Shown: positions 38,847 through 48,723, counted from the first letter of the stretch. The stretch: DNA of 64,000 nucleotides from Streptomyces luteolifulvus (GCF_008806595.1 NZ_VZRB01000008.1:84816-148815), one strand, 5' to 3'. Numbers and translations: made by a program. Notes: generated by a model not told the origin, from the sequence alone.

Positions 38847-39503
38847 TCAGTGGGCCGGGAGTGTCACCAGATGCTCCCCGTCCGCCGTGCGGACCTCGTA
38901 GCGGGCGATCTGGTCGGGGTGTATGGCCGCACCGCCCCGCATGGTGTTCGGGCGGGCGTCGTGCAGCGGTACGTTCCAGCTGGTCACCGTCTGCTCGGAG
39001 CCGTCGTGGCCGATGACGATCAGCCGGCACGGCCGTGGCCCCGCGCCGTCCTTGATCTCCAGCTCCACCGCGCTGCCCCAGTCCTCGTCCTGGGTGGTGA
39101 CCTGAGCCCAGACGCCGGAACGTTCGTCGGTCGCCGTGACCTGTACGGCCTTCTCGCCGCCGGAGTCGCCGGACATGATCGTGAGCGCGGGCCCGCCCAC
39201 CGCGAGCACCACCGAGGCGGCCAGGGCGAACATCAGCCGCCTGCGCCGGGCCCGTTGCCGAGCCGCGACCTCGCCGAGCAGCCGGTCCAGCATCCGGGGG
39301 CCGGGCTGGGCCATGGGGTGCACGGAACGGGGGGTGGCCCGCCGGTACAGCAGCATCTGCCGCGTGATGGGACCGAACTCGGTCACCCGTGCCGCGCAGC
39401 GGGGGCACTCCATGAGGTGGTCCTCGAAGCGGAAGGCGTCCGCCTCGTCCAGCACGCCGAGCGCGTACGCGCCGACGTCGCGATGCCTTTCCAGGGACCT
39501 CAT
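38847..39503 (-). CDS. Anti-sigma factor (zinc-finger ZAS domain)
   Basis: A 218-residue membrane anti-sigma factor. The ZAS motif is present: His7, then His29-x3-Cys33-x2-Cys36 in HLMECPRCA. One membrane helix at about 90-110 (LMFALAASVVLAVGGPALTIM) separates the cytoplasmic sigma-binding part from an extracytoplasmic RskA-like domain. It should hold the ECF sigma factor encoded upstream on the same strand, with a conserved 171-residue gene between them. ATG at 39503. Confidence 0.9.
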   Translation of the reverse strand: MRSLERHRDVGAYALGVLDEADAFRFEDHLMECPRCAARVTEFGPITRQMLLYRRATPRSVHPMAQPGPRMLDRLLGEVAARQRARRRRLMFALAASVVLAVGGPALTIMSGDSGGEKAVQVTATDERSGVWAQVTTQDEDWGSAVELEIKDGAGPRPCRLIVIGHDGSEQTVTSWNVPLHDARPNTMRGGAAIHPDQIARYEVRTADGEHLVTLPAH

Positions 39504-39654
39504 GCGGAATCCTCGTACCTTTGGGTGCGGGTGGGGTTACTCCTTGCTCCCACCGGTACGGACCAGACAGCCGAATCACTCAAGTCACACGGAGAATCGC
39601 AACCAAGTGGTTCGGAGCCGCCCGGCCCGAGGATTGGTCCGAGGCGAAAAGTAT

Positions 39655-40170
39655 CTAGAAAAGATGGATGGCGAGGTGCCCGAGAGGCAGTCCGAGCTGC
39701 CACGCCGGGGTCCACACCTTCGGTCCCTCCTCCTCGCCGAACACCGCTGCGCCGCCCGGCACCGCGTCCAGGTCGGGCGCGAGCAGTTCGGTTTCCTCGA
39801 GCCAGCGCCAGGCCGCCTCGGCCAGTGCCAGATCCGGGGCGGGGCCGCCGGACGCGGCTGCCTCGGCGGCGAGTTGTGCCATCCGCTCGCCCACCCAGTC
39901 CTGCCACGGCTGGTCGTAGGCCGTCAGCGACATCCAGGTCTCCAGCTGGGAGACGACCTGGATACCGGAGAGCTCGCCCTCGGTGTCCGACAGGAAGATG
40001 GTCAGCGCGAGGGCGTCCCGCCCGGCGCGGAACTCGAAGGACGTCGGTGGCATCAGATCGCCGGTCCGCAGCAGTTCGTCGGCGATGTACTCGGCGTACA
40101 ACCAGGCCATGGGAACGGCGAGTTCACCACCACCGGCGCCGTCCGTACTCTCTTGACCTCTGTGCAGCAT
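39655..40170 (-). CDS. Conserved protein between ECF sigma and anti-sigma genes
   Basis: A 171-residue protein with no signal peptide and no recognised domain. FEFRAGRDALALTIFLSD and VSQLETWMSLTAYDQPW suggest a compact beta-rich fold; the composition is acidic with many tryptophans. The ATG at 40170 has GGAGG twelve bases upstream (GGAGGAAGGCAGGG). It is co-directional between the sigma and anti-sigma genes, which implies a shared regulon or an accessory role. The family is not known to me. Confidence 0.8.
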   Translation of the reverse strand: MLHRGQESTDGAGGGELAVPMAWLYAEYIADELLRTGDLMPPTSFEFRAGRDALALTIFLSDTEGELSGIQVVSQLETWMSLTAYDQPWQDWVGERMAQLAAEAAASGGPAPDLALAEAAWRWLEETELLAPDLDAVPGGAAVFGEEEGPKVWTPAWQLGLPLGHLAIHLF

Positions 40171-40305
40171 CCCTTCCTGCCTTCCTCCGGTAAGTACGGT
40201 CGCCCGACCCCGGGCCCCCAGTCCGGAACACGGATGAAGACAGCGGATTACTCAACCGGGGTCCTCAGCAAGGCGCTTTACTGAGGTTTGACCCGGCCGT
40301 TGGTT

Positions 40306-40854
40306 TCAGTGCAGGTCGGCTGCGTATCCCGGCAGGACCCGGCGCAGGGCGCGCAGCGCGTAGTACGCGCGGGACTTCACCGTACCGGGTGGAATTCCAA
40401 GCGTTTCCGCGGCTTCCGCCACACTCGCCCCGTGGAAGTACACGAGCACCAGGACTTCACGGTGCTCGGGAGTGAGTGTCTTCACAGCCTTGCGCACATC
40501 CAGGGCGGCGGCCGCCCGCTCGGCGTGGTCGGCGCACACCCTCGCGTTCTCCAGAATCGCGTCGCCGACCTCCGGGGGCCGGGCCTGCCGGGCCCGCCGC
40601 GCGTCGATCGCCAGCCGCCGTCCCACGGTGAGCAGCCACGGCCGTACGGACTCGAAGTCGTCGGCGCGCAGCGCCTCGGGGTGCTGCCAGGCGCGGACGA
40701 GCGTCTCCTGGACCAGGTCCTCGGCGCGCTGCCGGTCCCCGTCGCACAGCCTGAGCAGAAGCGCGAACAGCGGCCGGCCGTGCTCCCGCTGGAGTGCGGC
40801 GAGCTCGTGGTCGGCGGTCGTGCCGTTCTTCATGAGGGTGGTTCCGGCCGTCAT
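40306..40854 (-). CDS. ECF RNA polymerase sigma factor
   Basis: A 182-residue group 4 sigma factor. Region 2 is ALLLRLCDGDRQRAEDLVQE with the -10-binding segment VRPWLLTVGRRLAIDARRA; region 4 is LTPEHREVLVLVYFHG followed by IPPGTVKSRAYYALRALR. The start is uncertain: ATG at 40854, an in-frame ATG at 40833 and a GTG at 40902 all lack a good ribosome site, and a hairpin sits just ahead of 40854. It heads the sigma/unknown/anti-sigma series. Confidence 0.92.
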   Translation of the reverse strand: MTAGTTLMKNGTTADHELAALQREHGRPLFALLLRLCDGDRQRAEDLVQETLVRAWQHPEALRADDFESVRPWLLTVGRRLAIDARRARQARPPEVGDAILENARVCADHAERAAAALDVRKAVKTLTPEHREVLVLVYFHGASVAEAAETLGIPPGTVKSRAYYALRALRRVLPGYAADLH

Positions 40855-40862
40855 GGCCGTAT

Positions 40863-40885
40863 GGCACCGCAGGGTGCCGTTTTTT
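40863..40885 (+). terminator. Hairpin plus T6, oriented against the sigma gene
   Basis: GGCACC, loop GCAG, GGTGCC, then G and six T on the plus strand. It looks like a short intrinsic terminator for plus-strand transcripts. On the minus strand the same hairpin lies nine bases ahead of the ATG at 40854 and would cover the ribosome-binding region of the sigma gene. Which role is real cannot be told from sequence. Confidence 0.45.
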
Positions 40886-40914
40886 GGACAGGGCGAGCGC
40901 ACGGCTCTGCGGCG

Positions 40915-40946
40915 GACGGTCGATCGCGTCGACGAACGGTTCGACG
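40915..40946 (-). promoter_or_regulatory. Candidate ECF-type promoter of the sigma operon
   Basis: On the minus strand GAACC is followed after about 16 bases by CGACCGTC, resembling the GAAC / CGTC pattern recognised by many ECF sigma factors, about 65 bases ahead of the sigma start. The -35 region also contains an 11-base direct repeat (GACGAACGGT on the plus strand, 40931 and 40943). Autoregulation would be usual for such an operon. The match is suggestive only. Confidence 0.35.
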
Positions 40947-41083
40947 AACGGTCCCGGGCCGCCGTTCGCGCGCTCCGGACGGGCTAAGGGGACGCCGAGG
41001 CCGTTTGCGGGAGCGTCCAAATTCGTACCTATTTGTCCGTAAATATGACTGCCCGTTGGATATGACCTCCTTGAGGTGAGCCC

Positions 41084-42229
41084 ATGATTGCCCGCAGACG
41101 ACAGGTTGCTCTCGCCCTCACGGCCCTGCTCGCCGCCGGCGCCGCCTGCCAGGCCAAGGACCGGCAGACGCCGGGCCGGCCGGCACCGTCCGCCGCCGAC
41201 CGCGGGTTCACACTCGTCGCCTCCGGCGACGTCCTGCCGCACAGTTCGATCATCGACCGTGCCCGCTTCGACGCAGGAGGCAACGGCTACGACTTCCGCC
41301 CGATGCTGGCCGCGGCCCGTCCCCTCGTCTCCCGCGCCGATCTGGCGCTGTGTCACATGGAGACCGTCTACGGCGCGAACGGCGACTACACCGGCTACCC
41401 CGCCTTCAAGTCCCCGCCCGAAGTGGCCCCGGCTCTCGCCGCCACCGGCTACGACGGCTGCTCCACCGCCTCCAACCACAGCCTCGACGACGGCGCCGAG
41501 GGCATCCACCGCACCCTGGACGCCCTCGACCGCGCGGGTGTGCGGCACGCCGGATCGGCGCGCGCCGAGGCCGAGGCGAGCACCGCCACGATGCTGCGCG
41601 CGGGCCCCGCCAAGGTCGCGCACCTCGCCTACACGTTCGACACGAACGGCTATCCGCTTCCCGCGGGGCAGCCCTGGGCCGTCAACCTGATCGACGAGCA
41701 CAGGATCGTGGCCGACGCCCGCGCGGCCCGCAGGGCGGGCGCCGACGTGGTCGTGGTGTCGGTGCACTGGGGCACCGAATGGCAGGACGCCCCCGACGAG
41801 ATGCAGCTCACCCTGGCGCGCCGGCTCACCGCGGCCCGCACCGGCGGCCGTCCCGACATCGACCTGATCCTCGGCACCCACGCCCATGTGCCGCAGGCGT
41901 ACGAGAAGGTCAACGGCACCTGGGTGATCTACGGCATGGGCGACCAGATCGCCGGTGAGATGGTCAACTACGCGGGCGTCCAGGACCCGCGCGGCAACCA
42001 GTCCAGCATCGGCCGCTTCACCTTCGCCCCGCCCGCCCGGCCGGGCGGCCGCTGGAGGGTGACGAAGGCCGAGTTCGTCCCGCAGTGGTTCGACGTCGAC
42101 GCCGGGCGGGTGGTCGACCTGGACCAGGCGCTCGCGCAGGGCGCCGACGTACGCGCCGTGCGCGACCACATCCGGGACGTGGTGCTCAGCCGCGGCGCGG
42201 CCAAGGACGGTCTCACCATGGGCCGGTAG
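41084..42229 (+). CDS. CapA-family (PGA_cap) metallophosphatase-like protein
   Basis: A 381-residue exported protein; the signal ends near the lipobox-like AGAAC (residues 18-22). The CapA/PgsA fold is shown by LVASGDVLPH, the CHMETVYG block, STASNHSLDDG and VHWGTEWQ, ending in LGTHAHVPQ. In Bacillus the homologue takes part in poly-gamma-glutamate capsule export; here no pgsB or pgsC is adjacent, so a general polysaccharide or peptide phosphatase-like role is as likely. ATG at 41084 with AGGTGAG eight bases upstream. Confidence 0.88.
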   Translation: MIARRRQVALALTALLAAGAACQAKDRQTPGRPAPSAADRGFTLVASGDVLPHSSIIDRARFDAGGNGYDFRPMLAAARPLVSRADLALCHMETVYGANGDYTGYPAFKSPPEVAPALAATGYDGCSTASNHSLDDGAEGIHRTLDALDRAGVRHAGSARAEAEASTATMLRAGPAKVAHLAYTFDTNGYPLPAGQPWAVNLIDEHRIVADARAARRAGADVVVVSVHWGTEWQDAPDEMQLTLARRLTAARTGGRPDIDLILGTHAHVPQAYEKVNGTWVIYGMGDQIAGEMVNYAGVQDPRGNQSSIGRFTFAPPARPGGRWRVTKAEFVPQWFDVDAGRVVDLDQALAQGADVRAVRDHIRDVVLSRGAAKDGLTMGR

Positions 42230-42254
42230 GGCCGGTAGGGCCGGCACGGGCCCG

Positions 42255-42716
42255 CTACGGCACCACCGTCACCGGCCATCGCCCCGCCTTCACCAGCCGC
42301 ACCGCGACCGAGCCGACGATCCGGTGGCCGGCCTGTTCGGAGGCGCCCACCACCACGGCGTCCGCCTTGAGTTCGTCCGCGGCCTTCACCAGTCCGCTGT
42401 AGGGATCGCCGGCGAAGGTGTGGAACTCCCAGCGCACGTCGAATATCCCCTTGAGGCGTTCGGCCGCCTCCCGGATCTGGGCGACCAGGTCCTCGGCGAT
42501 CTCGCCGGTCGTCCCGGCGACCGGCGCCCCGAGAGCGGCCCCCGCCGCCATCACCGGCTGCACATACACGACGGCGAGCAGCGCCCGCTGCCGCCGGGCC
42601 AGGCCGCTGGCATATGCCGCAGCGCGGAGCGAGGAGTCGGAGCCGTCCACACCGACCACGATGACCTTGGGCCCGTCCGTGCCCCGCTCGAACTGGTGCG
42701 CGTGCTGTTCCGTCAC
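42255..42716 (-). CDS. Universal stress protein (UspA family)
   Basis: A 153-residue USP-fold protein. KVIVVGVDGSDSSLRAA opens the nucleotide-binding domain and DAVVVGASEQAGHRIVGSVA forms the second ATP-binding loop, slightly shorter than the usual G-x2-G-x9-GS. Such proteins bind ATP or other nucleotides and help in stress or energy limitation. The GTG start at 42716 has no clear ribosome site. Divergent from lysX by 89 bases. Confidence 0.88.
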   Translation of the reverse strand: MTEQHAHQFERGTDGPKVIVVGVDGSDSSLRAAAYASGLARRQRALLAVVYVQPVMAAGAALGAPVAGTTGEIAEDLVAQIREAAERLKGIFDVRWEFHTFAGDPYSGLVKAADELKADAVVVGASEQAGHRIVGSVAVRLVKAGRWPVTVVP

Positions 42717-42805
42717 ATGAGTGAGGCTATCGGAGACCGCGGAGCCCGCCGCCGGGCGGGAGCCCTCGACGGGCGAGGCGGCCGGGGTGTTCCTACAGTC
42801 GGAAC

Positions 42806-45800
42806 ATGAGTGCCACCGTGGCGGCCGCCCCGGCGAAGGACACCACGGGCCCGATACGGCCGCGCGGGAGCGGCTTGCTGAGCAGGGTGCCGGAGGTCTT
42901 CGCGACCTTCTTCGGCGCGCTCGCACTGCTCTGCGCGCTGCTCGCCCTGATCCCGCCGCTGCGCCGTCTGCTGCGCCCCGTCGTGCGCACCCTGGACCTG
43001 CTGATCGTCCCGGTCAGCGCCAACCTCGCGTACGCCGTCTTCCTGTTGCTGCTCGCCGCCGCCACCGCCGCCCGCAAGAAGATCGCCTGGTGGCTGGTGG
43101 TCGTCTACCTGGGCCTGGTCGTGCTGTCCGACCTCGCCGGCCTGGCGGCGGGCCTGTACGCCATGTCGATCCCCTCGCTCGTCGTGTGCGGCCTCGCGCT
43201 GGTCCTGCTGATCGCCGGCCGCGGGGAGTTCTACGCCGCCTCGCGCCACGCCGCCGTACGACGGGCGCTCCTCGTCCTGGTCGCCGGGCTCGCCGTGGCG
43301 ATCCTCGTGGGCTGGGGCCTGGTGGACCTGTTCCCCGGCACACTGCCGAGCAGCCAGCGGCTGCCGTGGGCCGCCAACCGGGTCTGCGGCGGTCTGGTCT
43401 CCAACAGCTCCTTCGACGGCCGCCCGCCCCGCGCCCTGTTCTTCCTGCTCGGCCTGTTCGGCGCACTCGCCCTGCTGAACGCCGCCGCGACGCTCTTCCG
43501 CTCCCAGCGTCTGGAGGCGGCCCTGCACGGGGACGAGGAAGCCCGCATCCGCGGCCTCCTGAAGGCCTACGGCGAGCAGGACTCGCTCGGCTACTTCGCC
43601 ACCCGCCGCGACAAGGCCGTCGTCTTCTCGCCCAGCGGCAAGGCCGCCGTCACCTACCGCGTCGAGGCCGGAGTGTGCCTCGCCAGCGGTGACCCCGTGG
43701 GCGACCGCGAGGCCTGGCCGCACGCGATCGCCGCCTGGCTGGACGTGGCCCGCCACCATGCCTGGGCACCCGCCGCGATGGGCGCCTCCGAGGACGGCGC
43801 CAAAGCCTTCGCCCGCGCCGGACTCGGCGCGCTCCAGTTCGGCGACGAGGCGATCCTGCAGGTCGCCGGCTTCGACCTGGGCGGCCGCGAGATGCGCGTG
43901 ACCCGCCAGGCCGTACGCCGTGTCCAGCGCACCGGCGCCACCTGCCGCGTCCGCCGCCACTCGACCCTCACCGACGAGGAGATGGAGAAGATCGTCGCCA
44001 GGGCCGACGCCTGGCGCGACACCGAGACCGAACGCGGCTTCTCCATGGCCCTCGACCGGCTCGGCGACCGCGCCGACGGCGACTGTCTCCTCGTGGAGGC
44101 CCTGAGCGAGGACGGCAGACTCCTCGCCCTGCTCTCCTTCGTGCCCTGGGGACGCGACGGTGTCTCCCTCGATCTGATGCGCCGTGACCGCGGAGCGCCC
44201 AACGGCGTGATGGAGTTCATGGTCGCCGAACTGTGCGCCGCCGCCCCCAAACTGGGCGTGTGCCGGATCTCCCTCAACTTCGCCGTCTTCCGCTCGGTCT
44301 TCGAGGAGGGCGCCCGCATCGGCGCCGGACCGGTGCTGCGACTGTGGCGGCGCATGCTCTTGTTCTTCTCCCGGTGGTGGCAGCTGGAGGCGCTGTACCG
44401 CTCCAACGCCAAGTACCACCCGGAGTGGTACCCGCGCTTCATCTGTTACGGCGACACCGTGTCCCTCGCCCGCATCGGCCTCGCCTCCGGAATCGCCGAG
44501 GGCTTCGTCTCCGTACCGTCGCTGCGCAAACTCCTCGGAAAGGGGCACCCGAACGGAGCGCCGCGGCCCGCCACGACCGAAGGGCTGCCGTCGCTGTCGG
44601 AACTCGGCCTCGAAGGAGGGGACGAGGCCGGGGCCGGCAAGCCGGATGCGGGCCTGCCCGAGCAGGTCCGCATCCGGCACCGCAAGCTCGACCGGTTGCG
44701 TGCCGACGGCACCGACCCGTATCCGGTCGGCGTGCCGCCCCGCACCCACACCCTCGCCGAGATCCCCGGCGTTCCGGCGGGCGGGCAGGTCGCCGTCGCC
44801 GGCCGGATCATGCTGGTACGCGACTTCGGCGGCCTCGTCTTCGCGGTGCTGCGCGACTGGTCCGCGGACTGCCAACTCGCCCTCACCCGCGAGGACTCCG
44901 GCCCGGCCCTCGACCGCTTCACCGCGGACACCGACATCGGCGACCACATCATGGCCGTTGGCCGCGCCGGCACCAGCGACCGGGGCGAACCGACCGTCTT
45001 CGTCACCTCCTGGCAGCTCATCGCCAAATGCCTGCGTCCCCTGCCCGACAAACGCAGGGGCCTGGCCGACCCCGAGGCCAAGGTCCGCATGCGCTATCTC
45101 GACCTCGTCTCCAGCGGCGATGCCCGCGAGGTGATCCGCGCCCGCTCCACCGCCGTACAGGCGCTGCGCCAGGGCCTCCTGGAGCGCGGCTACCTCGAGG
45201 TCGAGACGCCGATGCTGCAGCAGATCCACGGCGGCGCCAACGCCCGCCCCTTCACCACCCACATCAACGCCTACGACCTCGACCTGTATCTGCGCATCGC
45301 CCCCGAGCTGTATCTGAAGCGGCTGTGCGTCGGCGGTATGGAGAAGGTCTTCGAGCTGGGCCGCACCTTCCGCAACGAGGGCGTCTCCTACAAGCACAAC
45401 CCCGAGTTCACGATGCTGGAGGCCTACCAGGCGCATGCCGACTACGACGTGATGCTCGACCTCGTCCGCGAGCTGATCCAGGGCGCCGCCACCGCTGCCT
45501 TCGGTTCACCGGTCGCGCACAAGGACGGAAAGGAGTACGACATCTCCGGGCACTGGCCGGTCAAGACCGTCCACGGCGCGATCTCCGATGCGCTGGGGGA
45601 GGAGATCGGCCCCGGCACCGACCGCGAGACGCTGGTCGGGCTGTGCGACCGCGCCGGAGTCCCGTACGTCGCGGACGACGGCCCCGGTGACATCGTCCTG
45701 GAGATGTACGAACGGCTCGTCGAGGAGCGGACCCAGCTGCCGACCTTCTACAAGGACTTCCCCACCGACGTCTCCCCGCTCACCCGGCAGCACCGCACGG

Positions 45801-46093
45801 ACCCGCGGCTCGCCGAGCGCTGGGACCTCGTCGCCTTCGGCACCGAACTGGGCACCGCCTACTCCGAACTGACCGACCCCGTCGAACAGCGCCGCCGCCT
45901 CACCGCCCAGTCCCTGCTCGCCGCCGGCGGAGACCCCGAGGCGATGGAACTGGACGAGGACTTCCTCGACGCCCTCGAATACGCCATGCCGCCCACCGGA
46001 GGGCTCGGCATAGGCGTCGACCGACTGGTCATGTTCCTCACCGGACTGACGATCCGTGAGACGCTGCCGTTCCCGCTCGTGCGCCGCCGCTGA
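42806..46093 (+). CDS. lysX: Bifunctional lysylphosphatidylglycerol synthase / lysyl-tRNA synthetase LysX
   Basis: A 1095-residue fusion. Residues 30-240 carry about seven membrane helices (flippase part), 250-580 the DUF2156/MprF acyltransferase domain ([27 protein letters not shown]), 650-740 an OB-fold anticodon domain and 770-1090 a class II lysyl-tRNA synthetase core with motif 2 [14 protein letters not shown] and motif 3 [16 protein letters not shown]. It charges tRNA-Lys and moves lysine to phosphatidylglycerol. In Mycobacterium it protects against cationic peptides. ATG at 42806; no strong ribosome site. Confidence 0.95.
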   Translation: MSATVAAAPAKDTTGPIRPRGSGLLSRVPEVFATFFGALALLCALLALIPPLRRLLRPVVRTLDLLIVPVSANLAYAVFLLLLAAATAARKKIAWWLVVVYLGLVVLSDLAGLAAGLYAMSIPSLVVCGLALVLLIAGRGEFYAASRHAAVRRALLVLVAGLAVAILVGWGLVDLFPGTLPSSQRLPWAANRVCGGLVSNSSFDGRPPRALFFLLGLFGALALLNAAATLFRSQRLEAALHGDEEARIRGLLKAYGEQDSLGYFATRRDKAVVFSPSGKAAVTYRVEAGVCLASGDPVGDREAWPHAIAAWLDVARHHAWAPAAMGASEDGAKAFARAGLGALQFGDEAILQVAGFDLGGREMRVTRQAVRRVQRTGATCRVRRHSTLTDEEMEKIVARADAWRDTETERGFSMALDRLGDRADGDCLLVEALSEDGRLLALLSFVPWGRDGVSLDLMRRDRGAPNGVMEFMVAELCAAAPKLGVCRISLNFAVFRSVFEEGARIGAGPVLRLWRRMLLFFSRWWQLEALYRSNAKYHPEWYPRFICYGDTVSLARIGLASGIAEGFVSVPSLRKLLGKGHPNGAPRPATTEGLPSLSELGLEGGDEAGAGKPDAGLPEQVRIRHRKLDRLRADGTDPYPVGVPPRTHTLAEIPGVPAGGQVAVAGRIMLVRDFGGLVFAVLRDWSADCQLALTREDSGPALDRFTADTDIGDHIMAVGRAGTSDRGEPTVFVTSWQLIAKCLRPLPDKRRGLADPEAKVRMRYLDLVSSGDAREVIRARSTAVQALRQGLLERGYLEVETPMLQQIHGGANARPFTTHINAYDLDLYLRIAPELYLKRLCVGGMEKVFELGRTFRNEGVSYKHNPEFTMLEAYQAHADYDVMLDLVRELIQGAATAAFGSPVAHKDGKEYDISGHWPVKTVHGAISDALGEEIGPGTDRETLVGLCDRAGVPYVADDGPGDIVLEMYERLVEERTQLPTFYKDFPTDVSPLTRQHRTDPRLAERWDLVAFGTELGTAYSELTDPVEQRRRLTAQSLLAAGGDPEAMELDEDFLDALEYAMPPTGGLGIGVDRLVMFLTGLTIRETLPFPLVRRR

Positions 46094-46182
46094 CCCGGTG
46101 CACTGGGCCGTCCGGGTGGATTCGTGCCGCCGCACCGGTGTTGCTGGGGTGCGTCGGACCCCAGCCGGGCGACTGATGAGTC

Positions 46183-47019
46183 ATGCAGAAGGATCAGTTG
46201 CTCAACCGGCGCCGGGCGTTGATCACCGGCGCCGCCGTGCTGGGCGCGGCCGGTACGGCCGGTGTCCTGGTGACGAGCGGGGGAGAGACGCCGGCCCGGC
46301 CCGCCGTCCCCGCCGCGGGCGCCCAGGCGCGACGCGCGCTCAGGCCCTCCGCCTACCGCCTCCAGCCCCTGACCGGGTACGGCCCCCCGAGAACCGCGCC
46401 CGCCCGGACCCTCGTACGGCGCGCACCGATCCTCCGGGTGCCCGGGCGCGGCCGCACCATGGTGCTGACCTTCGACGACGGACCCGACCCCCGCTACACC
46501 CCGCAGGTCCTCGACACCCTCGCGCACTACGACGTCCGCGCGATGTTCTTCGTGTGCGGGGAGATGGCCGTCCGCAACAAGGACCTGCTGGCCCGGATGG
46601 CCGACGAGGGACATGTCGTGGGCAACCACACCTGGTCCCACCCGCTGCTGACCCGGCTCAGCCGAGCGCAGATCCGCTCCCAGATGACCCGGACCAGCGA
46701 GGTCATCGAGGACGCCTACGGGGAGCGGCCCCAGTGGTTCCGCGCACCCTACGGGGCCTGGAACCGCGCGGTGTTCCAGATCGGTGCGGAGCTCGGGATG
46801 GAACCGCTGGCCTGGACGGTCGACTCCCGCGACTGGACCACCCCTGGCACCCGCACCATCGTGGGCCGGATCGAGAAGGGGGCCGCCCCCGGCGTCGTGG
46901 TGCTCTCGCACGACGCCGGGGGCGACCGCTCCCAGAGTGTCGGGGCCCTGCGCCGCTATCTGCCGCAGCTGCTGGATTCCGGCTACCACGTCTCCGTTCC
47001 CCGGCGGCGCCTCATGTGA
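46183..47019 (+). CDS. Exported polysaccharide deacetylase
   Basis: A 278-residue NodB-homology enzyme that removes acetyl groups from chitin-like or peptidoglycan sugars. A signal/Tat-like start (NRRRALITGAAVLG) is followed by the catalytic TFDDGPD (Asp98/Asp99), the metal-binding His149-x3-His153 (NHTWSH), RAPYGAWN and a final LSHD motif. ATG at 46183. It stands on its own between lysX and a convergent sortase. Confidence 0.92.
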   Translation: MQKDQLLNRRRALITGAAVLGAAGTAGVLVTSGGETPARPAVPAAGAQARRALRPSAYRLQPLTGYGPPRTAPARTLVRRAPILRVPGRGRTMVLTFDDGPDPRYTPQVLDTLAHYDVRAMFFVCGEMAVRNKDLLARMADEGHVVGNHTWSHPLLTRLSRAQIRSQMTRTSEVIEDAYGERPQWFRAPYGAWNRAVFQIGAELGMEPLAWTVDSRDWTTPGTRTIVGRIEKGAAPGVVVLSHDAGGDRSQSVGALRRYLPQLLDSGYHVSVPRRRLM

Positions 47020-47049
47020 CGGGCTTTCGCCCGCCCGGCCGGGGCACGC

Positions 47050-47721
47050 TCAGCGGACCTCGGCCAGGCGGGCGAAAGCGACGACGTTCCCGTCGTACCC
47101 GTTCTGTTTGGAGAAACCGCCGCCGCAGGTGATGACCCGCAATTCGGCGGACCCCTTGGAGCCGTAGACCCTGTCGCCGGGGAAGTTGTTCTTCGCGAAC
47201 ACCTCGATGCCGTAGATCTCGAATACGGCCGTCTTCCCGTCCTTGCGCGGGATCTCGACGCGATTTCCCTTCTTCAGGGCCCCGAGTCCATAGAACACGG
47301 CGGGGCCCTGTGTGTTGTCGACATGGCCGACGACGACCGCCGTGCCCTTCTCGCCGGGGGAGACGGCGCCGGTGAACCAGCCCGCCAGATTCGGGTCCTC
47401 CGGCGGCGGCGCGGCGACCCAGCCGTCCGCGTCCAGGCCGACGGACAGCAGTGGCGCGTCGACCCGGATCGACGGGATCCGCACCCGGTCGGGCACGGCG
47501 TACGGCAGTGGCGCCGGGCCGTTCAGGGGGGTGCCGCCCGGGGTGCGGCTGTCCGCCGCGGCCGCGGACGCGGGCTGCGGCGGCCCCACGTCGAACTCTC
47601 CCGAACCATTCCGAATGAGCGCGAGGCCGGTCAGCAGAACAAGCGCTATCACGCCCCAGGGGGCACGCTTCTTCGGCTGCTCCTCCTCTTCGGCCAGTCC
47701 GGCCAGTTCGGACGCAGACAT
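47050..47721 (-). CDS. Class F sortase
   Basis: A 223-residue membrane transpeptidase. One N-terminal helix (VIALVLLTGLALI), then the sortase beta-barrel: VRIPSIRVDAPLLSVGL, catalytic His in VVVGHVDN, catalytic Cys in LRVITCGGGF and a final Arg-containing strand. Class F sortases of actinobacteria attach a few surface proteins. ATG at 47721 with GAGGGG six bases upstream. No LPXTG-type substrate is visible nearby, but two signal-peptide proteins with C-terminal membrane helices follow. Confidence 0.92.
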   Translation of the reverse strand: MSASELAGLAEEEEQPKKRAPWGVIALVLLTGLALIRNGSGEFDVGPPQPASAAAADSRTPGGTPLNGPAPLPYAVPDRVRIPSIRVDAPLLSVGLDADGWVAAPPPEDPNLAGWFTGAVSPGEKGTAVVVGHVDNTQGPAVFYGLGALKKGNRVEIPRKDGKTAVFEIYGIEVFAKNNFPGDRVYGSKGSAELRVITCGGGFSKQNGYDGNVVAFARLAEVR

Positions 47722-48050
47722 TCGTTCCCCTCTCGACGCGGCCGTCGCCACGTCATTCGCGCATAGGAGCACGCTAAGTGCGGAGGGTGAAACCGGCGAC
47801 GGCTCAGCGGCGAACGGGTGGCCAGCGCCTCTTTCGGTGCGCCATCCGAGTCGCCATGATCAGGAATTTTCTGACGGTCCGTGACCTGCGGTGATATCCG
47901 ATTACCGGATTTCTTCCGGCGTGTCCCCTCACCAGGACGGACCATTGCCGAAATGCGGTCGTGCGCAAGGCAACTGAGGGTCTTTCTGGGAGGCGTTTTC
48001 TCGCCGATCGACCGGGGACGGGTCCCGGGGCGCCTCCAGCGGAGGATCAC

Positions 48051-48632
48051 ATGCGTACTACACGTGCCCTGGTGGTTTCGGTCGCCGCGGTCGCCGCCCT
48101 CGGTCTCGCCGCCCCGGCGGCCATCGCATGGGACGGCATGGGCAGCAGCGGCGGCAGCGGTGTCGCGAGCAGCGGCGGTGACGGCGGTGGCATGGGCCAC
48201 AGCGGCGGCAACGGCTTCGTCGACAGCGCCAGCAACATCGTCGCCCTCCCCAGCGTGATCGCGCGGGGCGGGCAGCTGACGGTCACGGTCGACGGATGCC
48301 CGCGCGGCGGCACCGCCACCTCCCCGGCGTTCACCGCGCCGGTGCATCTGTCCCCGGTCCACGGCACCAGCGGGACGTCGAGCGGAACGGCGACCGTCAG
48401 CAACTCGGCCGCCCCCGGGCCGCACAGCATCACGGCCAACTGCACCGGCCGTTCCCCGCTGACCCGTGACGCGGCCTTCACCGTCATCGGCGGTGTGCGC
48501 GGCGGTCTCGGCGGCAGCAGCTCCACCGGGGCCACCCCCACCGACATGGCCATCGGCAGCGGTCTCGTGGCCGCCGCGGCCATCGGCGGCGGGCTGTTCT
48601 GGATGCGCCGCCGCGGCGAGAAGCGGACCTGA
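48051..48632 (+). CDS. Cell-surface protein with Gly/Ser-rich region and C-terminal anchor
   Basis: A 193-residue exported protein: signal peptide ending near AIA (residue 25), a low-complexity Gly/Ser/Met segment, a beta-rich domain (SVIARGGQLTVTVDGC with paired cysteines) and a C-terminal helix plus RRRGEKR. No sortase motif precedes the helix. ATG with GGAGG seven bases upstream. It resembles, in layout, the convergent 177-residue protein next to it, so the two may be distant paralogues. Confidence 0.85.
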   Translation: MRTTRALVVSVAAVAALGLAAPAAIAWDGMGSSGGSGVASSGGDGGGMGHSGGNGFVDSASNIVALPSVIARGGQLTVTVDGCPRGGTATSPAFTAPVHLSPVHGTSGTSSGTATVSNSAAPGPHSITANCTGRSPLTRDAAFTVIGGVRGGLGGSSSTGATPTDMAIGSGLVAAAAIGGGLFWMRRRGEKRT

Positions 48633-48659
48633 CCGCTTCTTCCCCGGACCGCACGTAGT

Positions 48660-48706
48660 ACAGGTCTTCGCCCCGGACCCTTGGGGGTTCCGGGGCGAAG
48701 ACCTGT
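48660..48706. terminator. Strong bidirectional hairpin terminator
   Basis: ACAGGTCTTCGCCCCGGA, an eleven-base loop, then its exact complement TCCGGGGCGAAGACCTGT: an 18-bp perfect stem between two convergent genes. It should end both transcripts. There is no T-run, common for Streptomyces terminators. Confidence 0.8.
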
Positions 48707-48723
48707 GTGGACGGGGAGTGCGG

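Noticed and set aside
42713..45436. 907-residue minus-strand open frame opposite lysX
   Set aside because: It lies wholly within well-supported LysX sequence and has the low-complexity Gly/Val/Glu composition of antisense GC-rich frames.
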